A stretch of DNA of 64,000 bases from contig JAZNQO010000023.1 of the NCBI GenBank assembly GCA_045590215.1, forward strand, positions 1 to 64,000. The letters are read 5' to 3'. A model generated the notes under the pieces. The model saw nothing but the letters and a program-made list of their open reading frames with translations, was not told where the DNA came from and searched no databases. Source of the DNA: RUG563 sp045590215 (GTDB lineage Bacteria; Bacillota; Clostridia; Christensenellales; Aristaeellaceae). This document shows positions 33,906 to 40,974 of the stretch, in pieces. The position numbers and the translations under genes were made by a program. How positions within the stretch are numbered: the first letter of the stretch is position 1; every line of letters starts with the position of its first letter.

Positions 33906-34802
33906 TTATATCCGCTCGTAATATTGCAAAAGGTTTTCCCCGGCAATGCCCCGGATCATCTTTTCATCCAGGCCGTATTTGCGTAAATCCTCCATAAGCA
34001 TCGGGAAATCCTGGGGGCCATTCAGCCCTTCCGGCTTCATTTCAATGCCGTCAAAATCCGACCCAAAGCCGATTTTCCCTTCGCCGCCCATCTCCAGCAT
34101 ATGCAGGATATGGCGGCACACGTCGCTTCTTTTTGCCTTTTCATCCTGCCGCAAAAAGGCTGGATAGAAATTGACCCCCACATAGCCGCCTGCTTGAAAC
34201 AGAGCTTTTAATTGATCATCCGTCAGATTCCTTACATGATCGCACAACGCCCGGCAGCAGGAATGGCTGGCCAGCGGCACAATGCCCATGTCCAATAACT
34301 CATAAAAGCCTTTTTCATTAAGATGAGAAACGTCCACCGCCATCTTCAGCCGCTGCATTTCCTTGACCGCTTCCCGGCCAAACGGCTTCAAGCCGGAGGA
34401 AGCATCCATGCAGGCTGGGGTCGCCACGCAGTTCTCATAATTCCATGTGAGAGCCGCCATGCGTACGCCCTCTTTTTTCCATTCGGCAATTCTTTCGCCC
34501 TTGCCGTCCAGCAAATCGCATCCTTCCACGGACAGCATGAAGGCAGCTTCCCCGTCTTTAGCTTCTTTCAGGTCAAACACCTGCCGAAAGCCAGCTGCTT
34601 TCATTTCTTCCTTCTTTTGCAGCATCTTCTGAAAGGCCAGCGAAATGGCAGGCAGTTCTTTGCTTCCGCCAACGAACATGGCCATCACCTGTACCGAAAC
34701 GCCGCCCTTTTGCAGCTTTTCGTATGTTACGTCCATTTCTTCGTCGTTCTCCGGGAAACACAGCCGATACAGCGTATCCGCATGGGTGTCAAACAGCAGC
34801 AT
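33906..34802 (-). CDS. Membrane dipeptidase, peptidase family M19
   Basis: 298-residue zinc dipeptidase of the renal dipeptidase family, without signal peptide, so probably cytoplasmic. FDTHADTLYRL holds the first metal-binding HxD; SVEGCDLL carries the bridging acidic residue; VDVSHLNEKGFYELLD and ASHSCCRALCDHVRNLTDDQ provide the later histidines; FGSDFDG follows. Members cleave dipeptides, often including D-amino acids. The ATG at 34802 follows AAAGGGGG. It heads the six-gene operon behind TTGTGG-17-TATAAT. Confidence 0.92.
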   Translation of the reverse strand: MLLFDTHADTLYRLCFPENDEEMDVTYEKLQKGGVSVQVMAMFVGGSKELPAISLAFQKMLQKKEEMKAAGFRQVFDLKEAKDGEAAFMLSVEGCDLLDGKGERIAEWKKEGVRMAALTWNYENCVATPACMDASSGLKPFGREAVKEMQRLKMAVDVSHLNEKGFYELLDMGIVPLASHSCCRALCDHVRNLTDDQLKALFQAGGYVGVNFYPAFLRQDEKAKRSDVCRHILHMLEMGGEGKIGFGSDFDGIEMKPEGLNGPQDFPMLMEDLRKYGLDEKMIRGIAGENLLQYYERI

Positions 34803-34831
34803 CAAAAGGCCCCCTTTCATGTGCCGCCTCC

Positions 34832-34860
34832 ATTATAGCATATTTTTCCCCTGCCCACAA
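34832..34860 (-). promoter_or_regulatory. Promoter of the M19-dipeptidase to rlmH operon
   Basis: On the minus strand TTGTGG (34860-34855), 17 bases, TATAAT (34837-34832). Confidence 0.65.
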
Positions 34861-35010
34861 TACACAGACGCAAGGAAGTGCATCAAAGCCGCCGAAAATT
34901 TACAATCGCATCCTGCCGCCGAAAAAATCACCAGCAGATTATGCACAAAAAATGTACAATTATTTTGAATTTCTGTGGATAGAAGGGTAGTATTTTTTTG
35001 CATTCCGTGC

Positions 35011-35135
35011 TATAATAAGGTAAGATTGGTTGAATATAGGTTCAGGCGGCTAATGAAGGCGGCCGAATTGAATACAGTATCAATACGATCGTGCATTTTA
35101 CCCCTTTTTTGTGTTATTTTTGAAAGGAGATTCCG
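35011..35135 (+). promoter_or_regulatory. -10 box and leader of the RNase J gene
   Basis: TATAAT at 35011-35016 has no good -35. A leader of about 110 bases follows, with a small GC-rich stem possible near 35045-35065. RNase J and RNase E leaders are often autoregulated; I see no proven element here. Confidence 0.4.
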
Positions 35136-36800
35136 ATGGCAAAGACACCCAAATTGAGGATCATTCCCCTGGGCGGCGTAGACGAAATCGGTAAAAATAT
35201 GACGGCCTTTGAATACGAAGATGATATTCTGGTCGTCGATTGCGGCTCTATTTTCCCCAAGGAAGATATGCTGGGCATTGACCTTGTCATTCCCGATACC
35301 ACTTATCTGGTTTCCAATCGGCATCGGGTAAAGGGCTATGTGTTTACTCACGGCCATGAAGACCATATTGGTGCCACGCCCTATGTGCTGTCCCAAGTGC
35401 CTGCGCCCATCTGGGGCACCCGGCTGACCCTTGCGCTGATTGATTTAAAGCTGCGTGAGCATCGGGTGAACGGCATCCAGTATAACGCCGTGCAGCCGAG
35501 AGACGAAGTAAAGATCGGCCAGTTCACGGTGAAGTTCATCAAGGTAAACCACTCCATTTCCGGTGCCTGTGCGCTGGCTATTTCCTGCCCAGCCGGCACG
35601 GTTGTCCATTCCGGCGACTTCAAAATTGACTATACCCCCGTGGACGGCGAAGTGACAGACCTTTCCACGCTGGCCGCCGTTGGCGATAAAGGCGTTCTTT
35701 GCCTGATGTGCGAAAGCACCAATATCGAACGCCCCGGCTATACCATGAGTGAACGCAAAATCGGCGAAACCTTCGTCAATCAGTTCCGAAATGCCCGTGG
35801 CCGGGTCATCGTCGCCATGTTTTCCAGCAACATCCATCGCCTGCAGCAGGTCATTGACAGCGGCATCCGTTTTGGCCGCAAGGTTTGCTTCGTTGGCCGC
35901 AGCATGATTTCCGTCAGCCGGGTGGCCATGCAGCTGGGCGAGCTTTCCATCCCCTCCGGCTATATGGTGGAGCTGGACGATCTGGACAGCTATCCCGATG
36001 ATGAGCTGCTCATCCTCACCACCGGCAGTCAGGGCGAACCCATGAGCGGCCTGACGCGTATGGCCTTCTCCGAGCACCGCAAACTGCAAATCAAGCCCAG
36101 CGATAAAGTTATCATTTCCGCAACGCCCATCCCCGGCAACGAAAAGTTCGTTTCCCGTGTGATTAACCAGCTCTATCGCTGCGGTGCGGAAGTGATTTAC
36201 GAATCCATGGCGGAAGTGCACGTTTCCGGCCACGCCTGTCAGGAAGAAATCAAGCTGATGCACACGCTGGTGCGTCCCAAATATTTCATTCCCATCCATG
36301 GCGAATATCGCATGCTCTGGCAGCATGCGGAGCTGGCCGAAACTCTGGGCATGGAACGGCAGAATATCGTGCTGCCTGCCGCCGGGCAAGTGATTGAAAT
36401 GGGCCAGGACAGCCTTGCCATCGCAGGCACCGTGCCCACGGGCGAAGTGCTGGTGGACGGCCTTGGCATTGGCGACGTTTCCAATATCGTGCTGCGTGAC
36501 CGCAAACACCTTTCCCAGGACGGCCTGATTATCGTGGCTATGGCCTTTGACCGCACCAACGGCATTCTGGTTTCCGGGCCGGATGTGATCAGCCGCGGCT
36601 TTGTGTATGTCCGTGAAAATGAAGATATTATCGAGTCCACACGGGATGTGGTGCGTGCCATCATCGCCAGCTATGACCGCATTGAGGGCAGCGATTGGCC
36701 CTCCATCAAAAACCGCATCAAGGACGAACTGCACCGCTTCATCTATGAAAAGATCAAACGCAATCCCATGATTTTGCCCATCATTGTGGATCTGGGCTGA
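35136..36800 (+). CDS. rnj: Ribonuclease J
   Basis: Metallo-beta-lactamase-fold nuclease, 554 residues, with 5'-to-3' exo- and endonuclease activity in mRNA decay and rRNA maturation. The zinc motif THGHEDHIG is at 71-79; HSGDFKIDYTP follows near 165; the beta-CASP domain (about 200-370) includes RVIVAMFSSNIHRLQQVID and TTGSQGEPMSGLTRMA; then IPIHGEYRMLWQHAELAE. The C-terminal domain seems complete. AAAGGAG precedes the ATG. It is a single gene ended by a terminator. Firmicutes often have two paralogues, J1 and J2; which one this is cannot be decided. Confidence 0.96.
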   Translation: MAKTPKLRIIPLGGVDEIGKNMTAFEYEDDILVVDCGSIFPKEDMLGIDLVIPDTTYLVSNRHRVKGYVFTHGHEDHIGATPYVLSQVPAPIWGTRLTLALIDLKLREHRVNGIQYNAVQPRDEVKIGQFTVKFIKVNHSISGACALAISCPAGTVVHSGDFKIDYTPVDGEVTDLSTLAAVGDKGVLCLMCESTNIERPGYTMSERKIGETFVNQFRNARGRVIVAMFSSNIHRLQQVIDSGIRFGRKVCFVGRSMISVSRVAMQLGELSIPSGYMVELDDLDSYPDDELLILTTGSQGEPMSGLTRMAFSEHRKLQIKPSDKVIISATPIPGNEKFVSRVINQLYRCGAEVIYESMAEVHVSGHACQEEIKLMHTLVRPKYFIPIHGEYRMLWQHAELAETLGMERQNIVLPAAGQVIEMGQDSLAIAGTVPTGEVLVDGLGIGDVSNIVLRDRKHLSQDGLIIVAMAFDRTNGILVSGPDVISRGFVYVRENEDIIESTRDVVRAIIASYDRIEGSDWPSIKNRIKDELHRFIYEKIKRNPMILPIIVDLG

Positions 36801-36825
36801 TCGTCGCAGTAAATCTTCCAATCAT

Positions 36826-36852
36826 AAAACCGCCTTTATCCGGCGGTTTTTT
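36826..36852 (+). terminator. Terminator of the RNase J gene
   Basis: AAAACCGCC (36826-36834) pairs with GGCGGTTTT (36842-36850), with further T residues. Confidence 0.88.
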
Positions 36853-36902
36853 CAATGAAAAAGGAGACGTTTTCATCCGTCTCCTCATTTCTCTTGCGCG
36901 TT

Positions 36903-37568
36903 TTATTCCTTTTCGCTGGTCAGGAACTTATAGGTAATGGCAGCCAGCACACCGCCAACCAAGGGAGCCAGAATGAACACCCAGATGTTCTTGAGGGCTT
37001 CGCCGCCAACGAACAGGGCAGGACCGAAGCTGCGAGCAGGGTTCACGGAAGTGCCCGTGAAGGAGATGCCCAGAATGTGCACCAGCACCAGTGTCAGGCC
37101 AATCACGATACCGGCCACGGAACCGTTTTCCTGCTTGCTGGTCACGCCCAGAATGGCGATAACGAACACGAAGGTCAAAATCACTTCAATCACAAAGGAC
37201 AAGCCGATATTGCCGTTATACAGCGCATTGGCACCCAGACCGCTGTCCTTGCCCACGATGGCCATCAGCACGGCGGCACCGGCGATAGCACCGGCAAACT
37301 GGGCAATCACATAGCCCACAAAATCCTTCAGGCTGATTTTCCCGCTCACCAGCATGGCGATGGACACGGCAGGATTGATGTGGCAGCCGGACACATTGCC
37401 GATGGAGTAAGCCATGGCAACGATCACCAGACCAAAGGCCAGCGCAGTCAACAGATACCCGGTACCGGCGGCGGCATTGCAGCCAACCACAGCAGCCGTG
37501 CCGCAGGCGAACAGCACCAGCACGAAAGTGCCAATGAATTCAGCTACATACTTTTTAATAGCAGTCAT
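36903..37568 (-). CDS. Aquaporin / MIP family channel
   Basis: 221-residue six-helix channel with both NPA boxes: GCHINPAVSIAML near 65 and GTSVNPARSFGPALF near 185. The residue after the second box is arginine (NPARS), as in the selectivity filter, and the general look is that of AqpZ-like water channels rather than glycerol facilitators, which have aspartate there (NPARD). The glycerol kinase gene is far away, so no glycerol link is implied. The ATG at 37568 is 10 bases after AGGAGG; the upstream ATG at 37577 is too close to it. Confidence 0.93.
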   Translation of the reverse strand: MTAIKKYVAEFIGTFVLVLFACGTAAVVGCNAAAGTGYLLTALAFGLVIVAMAYSIGNVSGCHINPAVSIAMLVSGKISLKDFVGYVIAQFAGAIAGAAVLMAIVGKDSGLGANALYNGNIGLSFVIEVILTFVFVIAILGVTSKQENGSVAGIVIGLTLVLVHILGISFTGTSVNPARSFGPALFVGGEALKNIWVFILAPLVGGVLAAITYKFLTSEKE

Positions 37569-37594
37569 GACAAACATTCCTCCTTTTGCGTTTC

Positions 37595-37644
37595 GAGCAT
37601 ATGCTCAACTCAATTATTATATCGCTTTCTGCACAAAAAAGCAA
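37595..37644 (-). promoter_or_regulatory. Promoter and palindrome upstream of the aquaporin gene
   Basis: On the minus strand TTGCTT (37644-37639), 17 bases, TATAAT (37621-37616). The perfect 12-base palindrome GAGCATATGCTC (37595-37606) sits at about +4 to +15, a good place for a repressor. Confidence 0.55.
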
Positions 37645-37664
37645 GCATCCCCAAAGACGCTTGC
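37635..37664 (-). terminator. Terminator of the ECF/DUF4430 operon
   Basis: GCAAGC (37641-37646) pairs with GCTTGC (37659-37664), with additional inner pairs and six T on the minus strand. It overlaps the aquaporin -35 box. Confidence 0.75.
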
Positions 37665-37680
37665 CAAGATATTGAACTAC

Positions 37681-38193
37681 TCATCGGATGGTCCTATCCA
37701 TTTTCTTTATCACCTGCACCAGCGGCATAATCATCAGTCCCATAGCCAGATTGGAAAAGCCGTGCATCAGGTCGTAAGGCAGCCCTTGGATGATCCATCC
37801 GATCATCCCCTGCCAGTTCAGGCCAGAAATGATGGCCTGTGCCGGGGCGTACAGAACGCCAAACAAAAACCCGTGGGCACCGCACACCAGTGCATACACA
37901 ATGGCTGCCGTTTGGGGTTTCATCTGCTTTGGCAGCAGCATCACGCCTGCCCAGAGCACCGTCCAGATGTACAGATACGGCAGCCACCATGTGTTGAAGC
38001 CGCCGAAAAGCCCTTCCAGCAGCACAAATGTGTACAGCGGGAACAGTGCTTTTTTCCGGTAAACCACCGTCAACACCACAATGAACATGGACACCAGATG
38101 GATATTGGGCAGGGCGGCCATCACCTGACGGGACACATACATCACAGCCCCCATCAGCCCGAACAAAACCATCTGCCTCGTGCTGATACGCAC
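37681..38193 (-). CDS. ECF transporter S component, probably for cobalamin or a corrinoid
   Basis: 170-residue integral membrane protein with about six helices, the size of ECF substrate-binding subunits. The N-terminus RQMVLFGLMGAVMYVSRQVMAALPNIHLVSMFIVVLTVVYR is typical of S components. It starts 1 base after the stop of the DUF4430 gene, and both lie under a cobalamin-type riboswitch, so the likely substrate is vitamin B12 or a precursor (inference from regulation). The shared EcfA/A'/T module is not in this window. Confidence 0.82.
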   Translation of the reverse strand: MRISTRQMVLFGLMGAVMYVSRQVMAALPNIHLVSMFIVVLTVVYRKKALFPLYTFVLLEGLFGGFNTWWLPYLYIWTVLWAGVMLLPKQMKPQTAAIVYALVCGAHGFLFGVLYAPAQAIISGLNWQGMIGWIIQGLPYDLMHGFSNLAMGLMIMPLVQVIKKMDRTIR

Positions 38194-38194
38194 C

Positions 38195-38656
38195 TTACTT
38201 TTCCACCTTCATCATGTAAGTGCTGCCCTCTACGATTTCCGTCACATCCACGCCGGTCATGGCGTATGCGCCGTCAATGTAGAAAGCCCAGTAGGTCTGA
38301 TTCACATCGTAATCGGCCATGATGCCGTTCACTTTTTTCACATACAGCCCGTATGGGCCCTTTTCGCCTTCAATCAGCTTTGCATCCAGCAACGCTTCCC
38401 CCACCATCTTCTTATCCGTTTTCACGGTGACGGTAATTTGATTGCCGTCATGATCTTCAACCACAAAGGGAAAGGAAACCTTCCCTTCGCCCACCACATC
38501 GCCGTCTTTCACAAGGGCCACGCTCTGGGTTTGGGCTGTTTCCGGGGCATTTTTTCCGCCGATTACGCCGCTTGCAACCAGTGCCACAGCCGCAATGAGC
38601 ACCACGCAAAGGACGATGAGCAGAAGTTGCAGTTTCTTGTTTTCTTTCAGCTTCAT
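38195..38656 (-). CDS. Membrane-anchored DUF4430 (transcobalamin C-terminal-like) protein
   Basis: 153 residues: one N-terminal membrane helix (about 9-30, LLLIVLCVVLIAAVALVASGVIGG) and an extracytoplasmic DUF4430 domain (about 50-150) ending in NQTYWAFYIDGAYAMTGVDVTEIVEGSTYMMKVE, the characteristic WxFYIDG...G...GD/Y strand pattern. DUF4430 is related to the C-terminal domain of transcobalamin and intrinsic factor. Its place after a cobalamin riboswitch and before an ECF S component suggests an external corrinoid capture protein (inference). The ATG follows AAAAGGAG. An open frame continues upstream through the riboswitch but is not coding. Confidence 0.83.
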   Translation of the reverse strand: MKLKENKKLQLLLIVLCVVLIAAVALVASGVIGGKNAPETAQTQSVALVKDGDVVGEGKVSFPFVVEDHDGNQITVTVKTDKKMVGEALLDAKLIEGEKGPYGLYVKKVNGIMADYDVNQTYWAFYIDGAYAMTGVDVTEIVEGSTYMMKVEK

Positions 38657-38731
38657 TCCTTTTCGTCTCCTTTTGTTATTTATTCCCTTTTTCCGTTTAT
38701 TCCTTTGGCTGGCTCTCGCAGCACCGGGATG

Positions 38732-38905
38732 AAAAAAGAGCTTCGGCTGCCAAATATTCCGGCTCGGCAGCCCCTTCCCGCCCTTCTCGGCAAATCTTGC
38801 CAATGGCGTTTCCCCGGCTTGCGGCACCGGGTCAGGGAAAGGGGGGATGTCTGCCTCACGGCGACGGGCTCGCACAGGTCTTCCACCTGTTTCCTTGCAC
38901 AGCCA
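38732..38905 (-). promoter_or_regulatory. Cobalamin riboswitch with terminator-type expression platform
   Basis: The minus strand shows cobalamin-aptamer landmarks in order: AAGGAAACAGGTGGAAGACC (consensus GGGAA..GGTG.AA..CC), then CCCGTCGCCGTGA (CCCGC.ACTGT), then CGCCATTGGCAAGA (B12 box GCCACTG) followed by AGAAGGGCGGG, and AGCCGGAATATTTGGC at the 3' side. GGCTG at the transcript start can pair with CAGCC to close P1. A terminator (GAGC/CGG with CCG/GCTC plus six T, 38765-38732) competes with a GGCTGCC/GGCAGCC stem. Boundaries are approximate. The ligand is presumed to be an adenosyl- or other cobalamin. Confidence 0.85.
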
Positions 38906-38911
38906 GATGAA

Positions 38912-38940
38912 ATCATACCACGTTTTTCATTTCTTTGCAA
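38912..38940 (-). promoter_or_regulatory. Promoter of the cobalamin-riboswitch operon
   Basis: On the minus strand TTGCAA (38940-38935), 17 bases, TATGAT (38917-38912). The predicted start lies at the aptamer's 5' edge. Confidence 0.75.
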
Positions 38941-38943
38941 ATA

Positions 38944-38986
38944 ATAAAACAAAGCGGTGCTTCCTTTTTCGGAAAACACCGCTTTG
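38944..38986 (-). terminator. Terminator of the dacF-epimerase-kinase operon
   Basis: CAAAGCGGTG with CACCGCTTTG (outer arms 38950-38959 and 38977-38986) and inner TTCC/GGAA pairs, followed by TTTTATT on the minus strand. Confidence 0.88.
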
Positions 38987-38991
38987 ATCTT

Positions 38992-40080
38992 TTATTGATA
39001 TTTGATAACGGTCTGCCGGATGATTTCTTCCATTTCCGGCATTTTCTTTTTCATATCCTTGGCAAGGGCAATCTGGCATCTGGTGCGCACCAAACTATGG
39101 CCGGGATAGGCGCAATAGAAATAGGGATCGCCGTTCAGATAGTCCGTCAGAAAGCGCACGGCCAGTTCCACGGTCAGGGCAAAGCTGCTCAAGGCGAAGG
39201 TGTTCACTTCCTGTTTGGTAAAGCCCTTGGCCGTGGGCTTCAAAAAGCCCTCCGCAAAGGCACGGAACAAGTTCAAATCGCAGGAAACAAGGCTTACATC
39301 CTTTTCGTCCTCTGCTGCCGTATTGGTGATGGAGCGGATGGCGTCCCCGAAATCATTTCCGGCAAGCCCCGGCATCACCGTGTCCAGGTCAATCACCACC
39401 AACGCCCTTTTATCCTTCTCGTCAAAAAGCACGTTGTTCACTTTTGTGTCGTTGTGGGTCACTCGAAGGGGCAACTCCCCCTGCCTTTGCAAGCGGCAAA
39501 GGGTGCAGGCTTCTTCCCGCACTTCTTCCAGATAGGTCAGTTCTTCCGCCACTTCCTTTACACGCCCGGCCTTATCGGCTGAAACAGCGGCATCCAGTGC
39601 TTCATAACGCTTTTCGGTGTTATGAAAATCCGGGATCGTTTCATGCAGAAGGGAGGCGTTAAACCGGGAGAGCATTTCCTGAAATTCCCCGAAAGCAAAG
39701 CCTGCATTGCGCACCAGCGTTTCATCCCGTGTTTCGCTGTACACTGCCGACGGAACGAAATTGAACAGCCGCCAGATAGCTTCCCCATCCCGGATGAAAT
39801 TTTTGCCGTTCCTTGTGTGATGATAATGCAGGTTCACCCTGCCGGGATCCTCCATCCGCAAATGCCGGGTAACAAGATCAATATTCTCCATCACGTTTTC
39901 CGGGCTTTTGAACACAAACGTGTTCACCCGCTGCACAATATACGTCTTTTTCGGGCCCATTTCTCTTGCATAGGTCACTTTATAGGTTTTATTGATGTTC
40001 CCAATTTTTAATTCTTCCCAGCTGTCCAAGGTGCCTTCAATCCGAAATGCGGCGCAAACCTGTGCCAGCTTATCCTGCAT
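38992..40080 (-). CDS. Phosphotransferase (NahK-like N-acetylhexosamine 1-kinase)
   Basis: 362-residue cytoplasmic kinase of the aminoglycoside phosphotransferase/choline kinase fold. The catalytic loop THNDTKVNNVLFDEKDKRALVVIDLDTVMPGLAGNDFGDAIRS near 205-248 contains the Brenner motif HNDxxxxN and the metal-binding DLD, closely following the wording known from bifidobacterial NahK, which phosphorylates GlcNAc and GalNAc at C1. The N-terminus SWEELKIGNINKTYKVT is the ATP loop. It is third in an operon with a D-Ala-D-Ala carboxypeptidase and an aldose epimerase-like gene, suggesting handling of wall- or host-derived amino sugars (inference). Confidence 0.82.
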   Translation of the reverse strand: MQDKLAQVCAAFRIEGTLDSWEELKIGNINKTYKVTYAREMGPKKTYIVQRVNTFVFKSPENVMENIDLVTRHLRMEDPGRVNLHYHHTRNGKNFIRDGEAIWRLFNFVPSAVYSETRDETLVRNAGFAFGEFQEMLSRFNASLLHETIPDFHNTEKRYEALDAAVSADKAGRVKEVAEELTYLEEVREEACTLCRLQRQGELPLRVTHNDTKVNNVLFDEKDKRALVVIDLDTVMPGLAGNDFGDAIRSITNTAAEDEKDVSLVSCDLNLFRAFAEGFLKPTAKGFTKQEVNTFALSSFALTVELAVRFLTDYLNGDPYFYCAYPGHSLVRTRCQIALAKDMKKKMPEMEEIIRQTVIKYQ

Positions 40081-40107
40081 GGTTTCTTCACTCCCATATC
40101 CGTCGGT

Positions 40108-40959
40108 TCAGGTAAAGGTGATAAAGTGGCTCCGCTTCGCTTTTTCCCCGGCTTCCAGACGAATAAAGCCGAATTTCTTGTCGATTTCATAGGGCGCATC
40201 CGTCAAGTCCGGCGCATTGCACCAGGGCTCAATGCAAAGATAGGGTGCCTGCATATTGGGCTTTGTCCAGAACATCGTCACAGGATGCCCCGGTGCTTCC
40301 ACCCGCACACACCGGCCATCGCCGCCCCGGATTTCCACGCCCTTGCTTTTCAGATGCTTGAATACCAGCGCATCCACGGTATAATCGCTGTAGCGAAGGG
40401 GCAAAACCTTCGTGCTTTCCGCCATGCAAACAGGCTCCGGCAGAATGCTGTTCCCTTCAATCACATAGCGATCCAATCTTTCTTCTTCGTCAAAATGCAC
40501 GGCATATTTTTCAATACCGCCGGGCAGCAGATAGGCTTCGTGGGCCCCGATGCTGAAATAGAAGGGCTCCTGCTGCAAATTATCCACGCTGTATGTCACT
40601 TCCAGCGTATCCCCTTCCGCCCGGAAAATGGCGCGCAGGGCGTATTCAAAGGGGAAGCCTTCGTGCTTGTCGGTCATGAGGAAGATGGCTTCGTTTTCCT
40701 TCACGCTTTCCACCTGCCATTCCCTGCGCCGCACAAAGCCGTGCTTGGGCATGGAATAGCGTTTGCCCTGCCAGAGGTAATAATCATCCCTAAGGCCGCC
40801 GGCCACCGGGAACAGGATGGGGGCCCGGCCGCTCCAGACATTTTCATCCCCCTGCCACATTCTTTCCCGGCCTTCTTTATCCAGAACGGATTGTATTTCC
40901 GCGCCCACGGAAGAAATAACAACGGTCAAATGCGCACTTCTGATTGTAATCCTTTCCAT
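40108..40959 (-). CDS. Aldose 1-epimerase family protein (LacX-like)
   Basis: 283 residues of the galactose-mutarotase fold. The pattern SSVGAEIQSVLDKEGRERMWQGDENVWSGRAPILFPVAGGL matches the LacX/YphB branch, in which the position of the canonical catalytic histidine is less clear. HGFVRRREW carries a conserved histidine near 75, and SIGAHEAYLLP another near 140. It probably interconverts anomers of a hexose or hexose derivative for the adjacent kinase, 27 bases downstream (inference). Confidence 0.88.
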   Translation of the reverse strand: MERITIRSAHLTVVISSVGAEIQSVLDKEGRERMWQGDENVWSGRAPILFPVAGGLRDDYYLWQGKRYSMPKHGFVRRREWQVESVKENEAIFLMTDKHEGFPFEYALRAIFRAEGDTLEVTYSVDNLQQEPFYFSIGAHEAYLLPGGIEKYAVHFDEEERLDRYVIEGNSILPEPVCMAESTKVLPLRYSDYTVDALVFKHLKSKGVEIRGGDGRCVRVEAPGHPVTMFWTKPNMQAPYLCIEPWCNAPDLTDAPYEIDKKFGFIRLEAGEKAKRSHFITFT

Positions 40960-40974
40960 GGCGATTCTCCTTTA

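Noticed and set aside
38657..38875. N-terminal extension of the DUF4430 protein through the upstream region
   Set aside because: The extra residues are basic and proline-rich and coincide with the cobalamin riboswitch; the ATG at 38656 has a proper ribosome site and precedes the membrane helix.
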